A stretch of DNA of 40,703 nucleotides from Phycisphaerales bacterium. GTDB lineage: Bacteria > Planctomycetota > Phycisphaerae > SM23-33 > FEN-1343. Each line of letters begins with the position of its first letter. The stretch's first letter is position 1. Under the pieces are notes generated by a model that was given only the letters and a program-made list of their open reading frames with translations, had not been told where the DNA came from and searched no databases. Both the position numbers and the translations under genes were made by a program. Shown here one piece after another: positions 24,838 to 32,696 of the stretch. The stretch lies in assembly GCA_003171335.1 (NCBI GenBank), contig PMYD01000118.1, forward strand, positions 1 through 40,703, written 5' to 3'.

Positions 24838-25797
24838 CTAGCCCATTGCCCGAAGGTAATCCGCCAGCTTCTGAATAATGAAATCCCGCGTCATGGCCTG
24901 CGATTCAACGGTCACCCCGCCGATATGGGGCGTGATGACCAGGTTTTCGTGCTCGCGGGCGTAACGGATCAGCGGGTGCTCGGCCAGGTTGCTGGACCAC
25001 TCACCTTCGATCACATCCACGCCGGCTGCGCCAACCTGTCCCGAGTTCAAAGCCTCGACGAAGGCCTGCTCGTCGATAACGCCGCCCCGGCTGGTGTTGA
25101 CCAGGACCGTGCCCTTCTTGAACTTGGCGAACGCCTCACGGCCGATGAACTTCTCGTTGCCCTGAAGGTGAATATGAATCGACAGTACATCCGCCTGGCG
25201 GTACAGGGTGTCGTGGTCCACCTGGGTGATGCCCGGCGCCGCCCGCACCGGCCGGGTATCGCACGCCAGGACCTTCATGCGGAAGGCCAGGCCGTAATCG
25301 GCCACGATCGTGCCCAGCCGGCCGTAGCCCAGCACGCCGAGCGTCTTGCCCGAAAGCTGATGGCCGCGGCGCGGGCCGTCAAAGCCACGCCACTTGCCCG
25401 ACTTGGCGGCGTCGAAGGCCCAGGGAATCTTCCGCACCGAGGCCAGAAGCAGGCCCCAGGCCAGCTCGGCCGTGGCGGTCACGTTGCGAAGGAATTCCGT
25501 CTCTTCCTTGAGGCACAGGATCTTTATGCCGCGCCTCTCGGCGGCGGCCAGATCGACGTGGTCGCGGCCGGTGGCGGCGAAGGAGATGACACGCAGGTTG
25601 GGCGCTGTCGCCATGAGCGCATCATCAAAGATCACCGTCAGCCCCGTCAGCACGGCGTCGGCCTGGCCGATCTTCGCCAGTACGGCTGGGCGCTGCGCGG
25701 GCGCCTCGTCGAGGTCGGCCACCTCCCACAGCGGTTTATAGTGCGCCTCACGGGCTTCCTGGTTTCCGATCAGCAACACACGCCAACGACGGGCCAT
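24838..25797 (-). CDS. D-isomer-specific 2-hydroxyacid dehydrogenase
   Basis: A 319-residue NAD(P)-dependent dehydrogenase that interconverts D-2-hydroxyacids and 2-oxoacids. The Rossmann motif GYGRLG is at 157-162, with Asp180 at the end of the second strand favouring NAD. Catalytic residues are recognisable as Arg237 (NTSRGG), Glu264 (VDVIEGE) and His291 (TPHIGG). GAGGAG eight bases before the ATG at 25797 decides the start over an upstream in-frame ATG at 25830. Its place between an AGE-type epimerase and a LacI-type regulator suggests that it reduces or oxidises a sugar-derived acid; the substrate is not evident. Confidence 0.88.
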   Translation of the reverse strand: MARRWRVLLIGNQEAREAHYKPLWEVADLDEAPAQRPAVLAKIGQADAVLTGLTVIFDDALMATAPNLRVISFAATGRDHVDLAAAERRGIKILCLKEETEFLRNVTATAELAWGLLLASVRKIPWAFDAAKSGKWRGFDGPRRGHQLSGKTLGVLGYGRLGTIVADYGLAFRMKVLACDTRPVRAAPGITQVDHDTLYRQADVLSIHIHLQGNEKFIGREAFAKFKKGTVLVNTSRGGVIDEQAFVEALNSGQVGAAGVDVIEGEWSSNLAEHPLIRYAREHENLVITPHIGGVTVESQAMTRDFIIQKLADYLRAMG

Positions 25798-25863
25798 GGC
25801 AAACGCTCCTCTCAGTTCATCGGGCCACAAGCCTGGATAGCGGCCTGGCGCCCCTGCGGCGGC

Positions 25864-27273
25864 TTAAGCGACCGCGCGAATACACCGGATGAAATCAATA
25901 ATGCTCAGCCCCGTATGGTAGCCGGGATCGGCGTCGGGGGTAGCGGGAATCACATCCACGGGTTTGCCCTCGGCGCTGACGGTCTGGTAGGCCATCAAAT
26001 GCACCTTGCGATTGACGAAATTGCGGACAAACGCGTTGGAACAGTCGGCAATCGCCTGGAGCAACCGCTGCCGGCTCTCGCCATCGCTCATCAGCAGCAG
26101 TTCGGCCCCGGCCCGCATCGTCTCGGGCAGCGACCACCAGGGCATGTCGCTGTTGATTGGGGTGCGCCCGACCAGGTCAAACGCCTTGATGATGCCGCCG
26201 ACCTTGCAGGCAAAGCCGTTTTCAAAGTTACGGCCAAAGACCTTGGGCAGCACGTCGGCACAGTGCTGGAGCAGCGCACGCTGATTGCTGGACCGGTGCG
26301 GCCAGGCCCGCAGCAGCAGCAGAACCTTGGCCGCCAGGCCCACGAATTCCAGGCAGTGCCCCGGGTCGGAAAGGACCCGCCCGTCGCTTTCTCGCCACGG
26401 CTTTCGCTCGGCGGTGATGCATTCGACGAAATCGTACGGCTGGAGGCCTTTGGACTGTCCCGCATTGACGTGACGGTCCAGGATGTAGCGGATGAACTGC
26501 TCGGACAGCCGGAACCACGCCTCGGCCGGCGCCACCTCGGCCGCCAGGGCCAGAGCCCCCAGCGAGATCATAAAGCCGCCGTGGCCGAGCTTGCCGGGCA
26601 CGGATTCCACCTTGTTCTTCGGGTCGAACGAGAACCGGTCTCGCCCCCCCCGCCGCTCGACCGTATCGGCCAGGACGACCTGGAGATAATCCATCGCCTC
26701 GCGAACCTTGGCCGGCCGGCCCAGGAGCGCCGCCGCCGCCAGCATGCCCTTGGAATAAAAGCGATCGCCGCTGCTGGTGGCCGGGGCGGTCGAGCCGAAG
26801 TAGCGCCGCCGGCCCGAGTCATCCAGATCGAACAGCCGCCCGGTCCTGTCGAACACGAACCACACGCGGCCGCCATTGGCCGCACGAACCTGCTCCATCT
26901 GGTCGAAGACCTCCGCCATCATCGCCGTGAGGCCTTCGATGCGCTGGCGCTTGCCCGCCTCATCGAGCACGGAGCATTCCGGCAGCCAACGGATATGACC
27001 GGCCAGGGCCTCCAGGCCGCGGCCCTGGATCCACCCGTAGATGGCGGTCTTGCCTTTGTAGTCGTGCGAGTCATCGGCCGGCGTGGGAAAATCCTCGCCG
27101 GTGAGCATGCTCAGCTTGGTGTCGATGAAGTGATAGCCCGGATCGCGCCGGTAACGTTCCAGCATGGCGTCCAGGATGCTGACCAGCATGATCTCGTAGT
27201 CGGGAATGACGGCGCGAACCTCGTCTATCGTTGCGGATTCGATCAGCCGGCCTTCATAGCGGTCCTCGATCAT
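25864..27273 (-). CDS. AGE-family (N-acylglucosamine 2-epimerase-like) protein
   Basis: A 469-residue alpha-helical protein with the (alpha/alpha)6-barrel features of the AGE superfamily, whose members epimerise or isomerise sugars at C2. Typical motifs are DPGHCLEF (His306) and MPWWSLPETM (Trp379-Trp380, Glu384), corresponding to the conserved His and the WWPQAE-like loop. It is longer than typical AGE enzymes (about 400 residues). The start is ATG at 27273, preceded by AGAGGA; TTG at 27276 is also in frame. It is encoded 66 bases before the dehydrogenase and 197 bases after the NagA-like gene, from which it is separated by the AT-rich inverted repeat. With NagA it would fit N-acylamino-sugar catabolism. 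Confidence 0.72.
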   Translation of the reverse strand: MIEDRYEGRLIESATIDEVRAVIPDYEIMLVSILDAMLERYRRDPGYHFIDTKLSMLTGEDFPTPADDSHDYKGKTAIYGWIQGRGLEALAGHIRWLPECSVLDEAGKRQRIEGLTAMMAEVFDQMEQVRAANGGRVWFVFDRTGRLFDLDDSGRRRYFGSTAPATSSGDRFYSKGMLAAAALLGRPAKVREAMDYLQVVLADTVERRGGRDRFSFDPKNKVESVPGKLGHGGFMISLGALALAAEVAPAEAWFRLSEQFIRYILDRHVNAGQSKGLQPYDFVECITAERKPWRESDGRVLSDPGHCLEFVGLAAKVLLLLRAWPHRSSNQRALLQHCADVLPKVFGRNFENGFACKVGGIIKAFDLVGRTPINSDMPWWSLPETMRAGAELLLMSDGESRQRLLQAIADCSNAFVRNFVNRKVHLMAYQTVSAEGKPVDVIPATPDADPGYHTGLSIIDFIRCIRAVA

Positions 27274-27300
27274 CAATCAGTCCTCTGGTAAGCGGAACTC

Positions 27301-27469
27301 AAAATTCCAAATTCCAAATCCCAAATTCCAAACAAGCACCAAATTCCAAATCCCAAATGAAGATTCACCTACGGCTGTCGTCTCGGTTCAAACAAAATCC
27401 TTCGCACTGGGGTTTGGAATTTGGTGCTTGGGATTTGTTTGGGATTTGGGATTTGGAATTTGGGATTTC
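27301..27469. repeat. AT-rich inverted repeat built of AATTCCAAATCCCA-type units
   Basis: The left arm (27301-27359) repeats AAATTCCAAATCCCAAATT-like units; the right arm (27412-27469) carries the complementary GGGATTTGGAATTTGG units. The 52 bases between the arms are unrelated. The right arm ends two bases from the stop codon of the NagA-like gene, so in the operon mRNA a long imperfect hairpin forms directly after that stop. The composition contrasts sharply with the GC-rich genes around it. Confidence 0.85.
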
Positions 27470-27470
27470 T

Positions 27471-28637
27471 TCACTCCACCGTCCTTGGTGTCACTGGCTC
27501 TACCAACAACTCCTTGCCTCGATCCACCACCTGCTCGAGCTTGAGCTGCTTGCCGTCATAGCGGGCCAGGACGAATTCGGCCTCCTGGCCGGCGGCCAGG
27601 CGCGGCAGCTCCAGTCCGATGATAGAGGCGGGGATGATGCTCTGCTGCCGCCAGGCATCCGCCAGCGACCAGCCCAGCTCGCACATCCGCTCGACGTTGC
27701 GGTCGGCCTGGTACCACGCGCCGGCCAGCATCTCCTCGTTCTTGAGGCGGCACTTGCCGCCCGGCTCGATGACAAACGTGCCGTAGTCCCCCACCGGCCT
27801 GCCGGAATGGCCGCTGGCGTCCGAGACGAGGTAAACCTTCTCGCGGCCCTTGGCGGCGATGGCGGCCAGGATGACATCGCCGGGCAGGTGGTGGCCATCG
27901 GCAATGAGCCCCAGGGCCAGCCGGCTTTCCGCCAGCCAGGTCCAGAATGGGTTGCGGTGGCGATGCACCTGCGGCGGCGCGCCGTTGCCGAAATGAGTGA
28001 CAAGGGTCGCGCCTGCATCGGCGGCGGCGCGGATAGCCTCGGCGGCCGGCCCGCAGTGGCCCATGGCGATGCGCAGGTGCTCCTTCACCGCCCGGCGGAT
28101 CGTCTCGATCGCCCCGGGCAGCTCGGGGTCCACGTTGAACACCCAGAACCGGCCGCCGGCCGCCTCCTGCAGGCGGGCCCACTCGTCCCACGCGGGATTG
28201 CGCATGAATTGCGGATTATGGCCGCCGCGCCAGCCGTACTCGCGCGAGATATAGATGCCTTCGGAAAACGCCCCGAACCACAGGCGCTCCAGGTCCTGGT
28301 CGGCTTCGAGCTGCCGGTTGAACTCGGCCAGGCTTTTCAGCAGCAAATCGTAGTCGTACGTGGAGGTCGTGAACAGCACCCGCCCCACGCCGTGCTTGCG
28401 CAGAAACGCGGCCACCTGGTACAGGGCCTGCGGGTTCTCGTGCAGGCGGTTATTGCCAAAGCCCAGCGCGCCGTTCTGCTGGAGGTCCACCAGGGGCGGG
28501 GCGATCAGCGGCAGCGTGTCGCCGCCGCCGGCGGCCGGCTTGACCGATTCGATGCGCTCGCCCGTGACCGTCACCGCCACGGCCTGGCCGGTCAACGTTC
28601 TGCCGCGATAGGTTTTAGTAGTCGTCGTACTCGCCAT
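27471..28637 (-). CDS. NagA-like amidohydrolase, paralog 2
   Basis: A 388-residue homologue of the protein at 1391-2548, with the same subfamily traits: PPLVDLQQNGALG, the metal-ligand Glu in FSEGIY (E126), His in MGHCGP (H194), His in VTHFGNG (H215), IADGHH and the catalytic Asp in LVSDA (D273). It would deacetylate an N-acetylhexosamine phosphate or a related N-acyl sugar in the cytoplasm. GAGGGA six bases before the ATG supports the start. It follows the C45-type enzymes by 69 bases and precedes the AGE-type gene, giving the operon a deacylation step next to an epimerisation step. The N terminus has an extra Ser-Thr-rich stretch. Confidence 0.82.
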   Translation of the reverse strand: MASTTTTKTYRGRTLTGQAVAVTVTGERIESVKPAAGGGDTLPLIAPPLVDLQQNGALGFGNNRLHENPQALYQVAAFLRKHGVGRVLFTTSTYDYDLLLKSLAEFNRQLEADQDLERLWFGAFSEGIYISREYGWRGGHNPQFMRNPAWDEWARLQEAAGGRFWVFNVDPELPGAIETIRRAVKEHLRIAMGHCGPAAEAIRAAADAGATLVTHFGNGAPPQVHRHRNPFWTWLAESRLALGLIADGHHLPGDVILAAIAAKGREKVYLVSDASGHSGRPVGDYGTFVIEPGGKCRLKNEEMLAGAWYQADRNVERMCELGWSLADAWRQQSIIPASIIGLELPRLAAGQEAEFVLARYDGKQLKLEQVVDRGKELLVEPVTPRTVE

Positions 28638-28706
28638 GACCGTTCCCTCGTTTTTCTGCTCACGCCGCCTCCGACGCGTGATGACCGCCCTCGCGGCCGG
28701 CGCTCG

Positions 28707-29774
28707 TCACACGCTGTACGTCACGGGCCAGTTGCAGCAGGGCTGCCCGCGCACCACGTGCAGCAGGCCGCGGGTGGGCTCGGCGATCACGGCGGCGGTG
28801 GTGATATCGCCGTTGTCGCTACGGTGCTTGCACGTGCCCAGCGGGTAGCCGGCGTGTTCAGCCAGGAGCGCCAGCACCTTGGCCGGCGCCAGCCGGCCGC
28901 GCTCGCGTTCGAAGCGCCGGCAAAGCTGCTCGTGCCGGAAGACCGAGTCGCTCTCGGAGTCGCCGGGCGCATACTCCGCGAAGGCCAGCGTGTTTTCGCG
29001 CAGCGCGTGATTCGTATGCACGTTGATGCCGTCCACATCGCGGATATACGCCTGGCCGCCGGCGTTGGTTTCGACGGAGATGCTCTTTCCCGCCGCATCG
29101 GCCATCAGCGTGTTGCCCGTGCCGTTGCGGCCATGCGCTTGCACCAGTTCGGCCGCCTCATCGACCGACCGGCACGAGAGCATCACGATGGTCACCACGC
29201 CGTAATTCAGCCCCGAGGCACAGGGCCCCGCGGCGTACAGCGTATTGCGAAAGAGGCTCATGCCCGTGGACCAGAAGCCGTAGCCCATGACCTCGCCGGG
29301 ATAGGCCAGCACCAGAATCGTGGGCGCGGCGGTGATCCGCATGCGCAGCACGATGTACCGCCCCACGCGGTCCAGCGGCGTGTCCTTGGTCTGGCCGGAG
29401 ATAGGCGCCCCATCCAGCGTGACCGCCGGGGAAAGGCTGAACGACGAGCACCCGCCCGAGCGGCCGGGCGAGGGTTTTGGCGCGGGCGGCGGTGCGGCGG
29501 CGGCGTCCTTGCGGGGTGGGCCGGCCACATCGGTGATCCCGCGGAAGAGATCGATCAGATGCGGGGCGTGCTTCTCCACCAGCTTCTTCTCGCCTGTGCC
29601 CAGCTCGCGCCACGACCACGCCTCATCCAGGTACAGCCGAAAGCCGGGATACCGGCTCAGGACAATGTCGGCATACTGACTGCCACACTCGTAGGCCGAG
29701 CCTTCCACGGCGACCAGCGGAATGACGCCTTCGGGAATCTGCCGGGCAATGACAGGGACCTGGGTTGGGCTCAT
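28707..29774 (-). CDS. C45-type Ntn-hydrolase (acyltransferase/amidohydrolase), Cys form
   Basis: A 355-residue protein related to the C45 autoproteolytic acyltransferases (acyl-CoA:6-aminopenicillanate acyltransferase, AAT-like), Ntn hydrolases that self-cleave before a nucleophilic Cys. The expected site is GGCSSF, with Cys109, followed by the family pattern TLDGAPISGQTKD. The family feature YPGEVMGYGFW and the C-terminal LHVVRGQPC are shared with the paralog just upstream. A Pro/Ala/Lys-rich segment (about 88-106) precedes the predicted cut, as a flexible linker would. The start at 29774 lies nine bases after the paralog's stop. The substrate is unknown; hydrolysis or transfer of an acyl group on an amino sugar fits the operon. 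Confidence 0.75.
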   Translation of the reverse strand: MSPTQVPVIARQIPEGVIPLVAVEGSAYECGSQYADIVLSRYPGFRLYLDEAWSWRELGTGEKKLVEKHAPHLIDLFRGITDVAGPPRKDAAAAPPPAPKPSPGRSGGCSSFSLSPAVTLDGAPISGQTKDTPLDRVGRYIVLRMRITAAPTILVLAYPGEVMGYGFWSTGMSLFRNTLYAAGPCASGLNYGVVTIVMLSCRSVDEAAELVQAHGRNGTGNTLMADAAGKSISVETNAGGQAYIRDVDGINVHTNHALRENTLAFAEYAPGDSESDSVFRHEQLCRRFERERGRLAPAKVLALLAEHAGYPLGTCKHRSDNGDITTAAVIAEPTRGLLHVVRGQPCCNWPVTYSV

Positions 29775-29783
29775 GGGTATCTC

Positions 29784-30872
29784 TCACATCCCGAGGCAGT
29801 CGGCCCCGTCAAGGCTGTACGTGAAGGGCCAGTTGCAGCAGGGCTGGCCGCGTACGGCGTGCAGCAGGCCGCGGGTGGGCTCCACCACCACGGCCACCGA
29901 GGTGATGGCTCCATCGGCCCCCTCGTGCTTGCACGTGCCGTAGGGGTAGCCGGCATGGTCGGCCAGCATGTGGAACACTTTCTGCACCGTCAGGCGGCCG
30001 TGCTCGGCCTTCAGGGCTTCGTGCATCCGCTGGCGGCGGAAGAGGGAGTTTGGCTTCAGGTCGTCGAACACGTAGTGCTCGGCGGCCCGCGTGGTCTCGG
30101 CCAGCGGATGGTTCGTGTGCACGTTCAAACCGTCCACATCGCGCACGTAGCCCTGACCGCCGCAGTTGGTCTCGAAGGACACGCTCCGGCCGGCCACATC
30201 GGTGTAGGTGGTCGTGCCCATCGACATGCGCCCGTGCTTTTCCATCAGCTCGACGGCCGCCTCGACCGTCCGGCACGACATCAACACGCTGGTCATCACC
30301 GTATACTGGATGCCCGTGGTCGACTTGCCCCGCGAGTACAGCGTGTTGCGGAACAGGCACAGGCCCGGCGACCAGAACCCGTAGCCCATCACTTCGCCAG
30401 GATAGCAAAGCACCATAATGGCCGGCGCGCCGGTCATCTTCAGCCGCAGGATGATGTACAGCGGGATGCGGTCGGCGGTGATGTCCTTGGTCTGGCCGGC
30501 CATCGGGTGGCCATCGAGCGTCAGGGCGCCCGAGAGGGCGAAGGACACCGACCGTCCCGGGCGGCCGGGGGCGGCGTTGGGGTTAGCCGGCTGCACCGGC
30601 GCGCGGCCCGGCCCGGCCACCTCGTACAGCCCGCGGTACAGGTCCAGAAGCTGGGGGGCTTGCTGCTCCACCAGTTTCTTCTCGGCCGCCGGCAGGTTCT
30701 GCCAATTCGCCACCAAGTCCAGGTTCGTGCGGTAGCCGGGATAGCGGCTGAGCACCAGGTCGGCGTACTGGCGGCCGCAGTCGTAGGGCGCCCCTTCAAT
30801 CGAAATCAGCGGTATCCTGCCCTCGGGCACGGAACGCGGATGCACGGGGCAAGTCGCGGCGGTCGCTGTCAT
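29784..30872 (-). CDS. C45-type Ntn-hydrolase paralog with Ser at the nucleophile position
   Basis: A 362-residue paralog of the protein encoded directly downstream, alignable over its length (same opening VPEG.IPL, same YPGEVMGYGFW and RGLLHAVRGQPC). Where the paralog has GGCSSFSLS this one has GRSVSFALS, so Ser108 replaces the nucleophilic Cys109 and Arg replaces the preceding Gly. A Ser nucleophile occurs in some Ntn hydrolases, but loss of activity and a structural or regulatory role are equally possible. The start is taken at 30872, where AAAGAG lies six bases upstream; an in-frame ATG at 30893 has no clear site. It is the second gene of the operon, 48 bases after the propeller protein. 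Confidence 0.72.
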   Translation of the reverse strand: MTATAATCPVHPRSVPEGRIPLISIEGAPYDCGRQYADLVLSRYPGYRTNLDLVANWQNLPAAEKKLVEQQAPQLLDLYRGLYEVAGPGRAPVQPANPNAAPGRPGRSVSFALSGALTLDGHPMAGQTKDITADRIPLYIILRLKMTGAPAIMVLCYPGEVMGYGFWSPGLCLFRNTLYSRGKSTTGIQYTVMTSVLMSCRTVEAAVELMEKHGRMSMGTTTYTDVAGRSVSFETNCGGQGYVRDVDGLNVHTNHPLAETTRAAEHYVFDDLKPNSLFRRQRMHEALKAEHGRLTVQKVFHMLADHAGYPYGTCKHEGADGAITSVAVVVEPTRGLLHAVRGQPCCNWPFTYSLDGADCLGM

Positions 30873-30920
30873 GGTTTGCTCTTTCATTTGCATCGTGACC
30901 CACGGGTAAAAAAACCGACC

Positions 30921-32324
30921 TCACTCGCGGCCTCGCCGCTCCAGGTCCATGGCCAGGAAATACGGGATGCGGAACTCCCAGTACCGCCGGCTTTCCTCGG
31001 CCGTGCCGGAGAACAGCGAGTACAGCCTGGCATTGCGTGCTTCCACCTGCAGGCGAATCTGGCGGTTGGCCAGCACGGAGGCATCGCCCTGCCCGCGCCA
31101 TACGACGGCGTGCTGTATGGAATCGCCCGTTACGGGCAGGCAATCGGCAATGCCAAACCCCTGGATGGCTTTGCCATCGCTGTCCAGCACGCCCATGCGC
31201 ACCTGCCCGCCTTTGGCCACGTCGGCATTGATGAAAAACAGCGGCGTTTGGGTCCAGAACGGGCGGGTGAGCAGCTTGCCTCGCCGAGCGGCCGTCAGGC
31301 TGACGAACCGGTCGGGTTTGCAGGAGGCCAGGCCGATGCCGCAGCGGGGCTCCTTGCCCTTCCAATCCTTGCTCTCGCTGTGCAGCGGCCGCTGGCCGGC
31401 ATAGTAGAAGCGAATCTCATCCTCCAGCAGCAGCGGCGAGCTGGCCGCCTGGAGGCAGCCGCCGTCCCAGCTACCCGCCCGGCCGTGCGGAATGAATGGC
31501 TCGCCCAGCGCGGCCCGGTGCCAAGCGTAGCCGCTGCGGCAATACGCCAGCTCGGCGTGCTGCTGGCCGCCGCGCATCTTGTAGAAATCCATGTTCGCCG
31601 GGTCCGTGCGGTAGATCCAGAGCGTGCCCAACTCGTAGGGTCCGTAGGGAATCGAGCCCATGCCGTAAAACTGGGTCTGCGGCCCATCGCCAGCCTCCTG
31701 GTCAATGACGATGTGCGGCTGGCTCCAGTGGGCAAAGTCCCACGATTCGCTCCGGGCCACCCGCCGATCGCCAAAGCCGGGCCGATGATACGCCACGTAA
31801 TGGCCATCGGCCGCACGGTGCAGGCTCATGGGGCAGTCGGGGTTGGAGCCGGTGACCGGGTTCTCGGCGGCGTCGACCCAGTGAATGCCATCGGCGCTGC
31901 GAAAGGCGCAGATGCGGTGCGAGGGCGCGGCCCCGGTGAGCATCTTGTACTTCCAGCCGGAGCGGCTTTCGGCCCGGTCGTACAGAATGGTCGTCCCGTG
32001 CGGGCTTTTCGCGAAGACCAGGTGCGTGCGGCGGCCCTTGTATTTCACCACATCCAGCGCCGGCCGCTGCCAGTGCAGCCCATCCTCGCTCTGGGCGTAC
32101 GCCATCGCCCCATAGAGCGTGGGGTGATTGACGGTGTACCACATCTGGAACAGCCCATCTTCGCGCTGCACCACCGAGCCGTACATCGACATGCTGTTGC
32201 CTTCGGCCGGATCGTCCGACTGCAAGAGCGGGTTCTCACGGCGCTTGCGCGGAGCTTCCAGCCGCCGCTCAAAACCGTCCACAGTTTCCACGGCCCGAAA
32301 GTCCAGGAACAGAAATTTGATCAC
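30921..32324 (-). CDS. Five-bladed beta-propeller glycosidase-like protein (GH32/GH43 superfamily fold)
   Basis: A 467-residue protein without a signal peptide. Blade-like repeats such as SEDGLHWQRP, SADGIHWVDA and RSGYAWHRA, together with FQMWYTVNH and IRFYYAGQR, are characteristic of the five-bladed propellers of the GH32/GH43/GH68 and related groups. The acidic catalytic triad cannot be assigned by eye, so the activity is open. The start is GTG at 32324, with GGAGG six bases upstream. As the first gene of the operon it has the promoter candidate at 32398-32425 and lies 48 bases before the Ser-type C45 gene. It may process a disaccharide taken up from outside. Confidence 0.68.
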   Translation of the reverse strand: MIKFLFLDFRAVETVDGFERRLEAPRKRRENPLLQSDDPAEGNSMSMYGSVVQREDGLFQMWYTVNHPTLYGAMAYAQSEDGLHWQRPALDVVKYKGRRTHLVFAKSPHGTTILYDRAESRSGWKYKMLTGAAPSHRICAFRSADGIHWVDAAENPVTGSNPDCPMSLHRAADGHYVAYHRPGFGDRRVARSESWDFAHWSQPHIVIDQEAGDGPQTQFYGMGSIPYGPYELGTLWIYRTDPANMDFYKMRGGQQHAELAYCRSGYAWHRAALGEPFIPHGRAGSWDGGCLQAASSPLLLEDEIRFYYAGQRPLHSESKDWKGKEPRCGIGLASCKPDRFVSLTAARRGKLLTRPFWTQTPLFFINADVAKGGQVRMGVLDSDGKAIQGFGIADCLPVTGDSIQHAVVWRGQGDASVLANRQIRLQVEARNARLYSLFSGTAEESRRYWEFRIPYFLAMDLERRGRE

Positions 32325-32397
32325 GCCGCACCTCCGCCAGCGCGGGCCTGGGCCTAAGCGCTGTCGCCTGCGAAAACCACAGCCTGCGCTAACTCAC

Positions 32398-32425
32398 AGC
32401 ATAACGGAACTGGGCTGTCGTGCAA
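32398..32425 (-). promoter_or_regulatory. Candidate sigma-70 promoter of the catabolic operon
   Basis: On the - strand TTGCAC, a 16-base spacer and TATGCT lie about 70 bases upstream of the GTG start at 32324. It is the best match in the gap, but each box deviates from consensus at two or three positions. No clear LacI-type operator palindrome was seen next to it. Confidence 0.35.
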
Positions 32426-32481
32426 CACTTTCGGCCCGATTCGGCGTGATCAGTTGTCTTAGAACGTGTGTGAAAACGTAG

Positions 32482-32568
32482 CATGGGCGTCTCGCCCATG
32501 GCGACCTGGAGAGAACTGCCGGAAACACGGCCAAGATGGCCGTGCCACTCACGGGCGAGACGCCCGTG
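32482..32568. repeat. Composite of three 8-3-8 palindromes (second copy of the 13697 element)
   Basis: CATGGGCG-TCT-CGCCCATG (32482), CACGGCCA-AGA-TGGCCGTG (32526) and CACGGGCG-AGA-CGCCCGTG (32550). Relative to the copy at 13697 the second palindrome is missing and the linker is shorter, but the block from GAACTGCCGG to the end is almost identical. Confidence 0.8.
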
Positions 32569-32590
32569 CTACGATCGGAAACGGCCGGAA

Positions 32591-32654
32591 GGTGGCACAG
32601 GCTTTTAGCCTGTGTCTTTCCAGCACAGGCCACAGGCTAAAAGCCTGTGCCACC
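32591..32654. repeat. Inverted pair of CACAGGCT palindromes
   Basis: CACAGGCT-TTT-AGCCTGTG (32596-32614) and CACAGGCT-AAA-AGCCTGTG (32631-32649) are each 8-3-8 palindromes, and the 24-base block 32591-32614 is the exact reverse complement of 32631-32654. Sixteen bases separate them. Another copy begins at 40684. Confidence 0.85.
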
Positions 32655-32668
32655 ATCCCTCCGGCCGT

Positions 32669-32695
32669 TAAATTTGAAATTTGCAATTTGAAATT
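32669..32695. repeat. AT-rich AAATTTGAAATTTGC repeat
   Basis: Short tandem of AAATTTG/CAATTTG units directly next to the stop codon of the MlaD-like gene. It has the same composition as, but a different unit from, the element at 27301-27469. Confidence 0.55.
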
Positions 32696-32696
32696 C

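Noticed and set aside
27231-32357. A 1,708-codon open frame on the + strand opposite five operon genes, and similar long frames at + 24826-27291 and + 10819-13716
   Set aside because: They lie antisense to genes with clear families and motifs, have His/Arg/Gly-rich composition typical of GC-rich shadow frames, and lack a Shine-Dalgarno or recognisable domains.
32325-32480. LacI operator in front of the catabolic operon
   Set aside because: Only short, imperfect dyads with wide spacing were found; none matches a central-CG LacI-type operator well enough to report.
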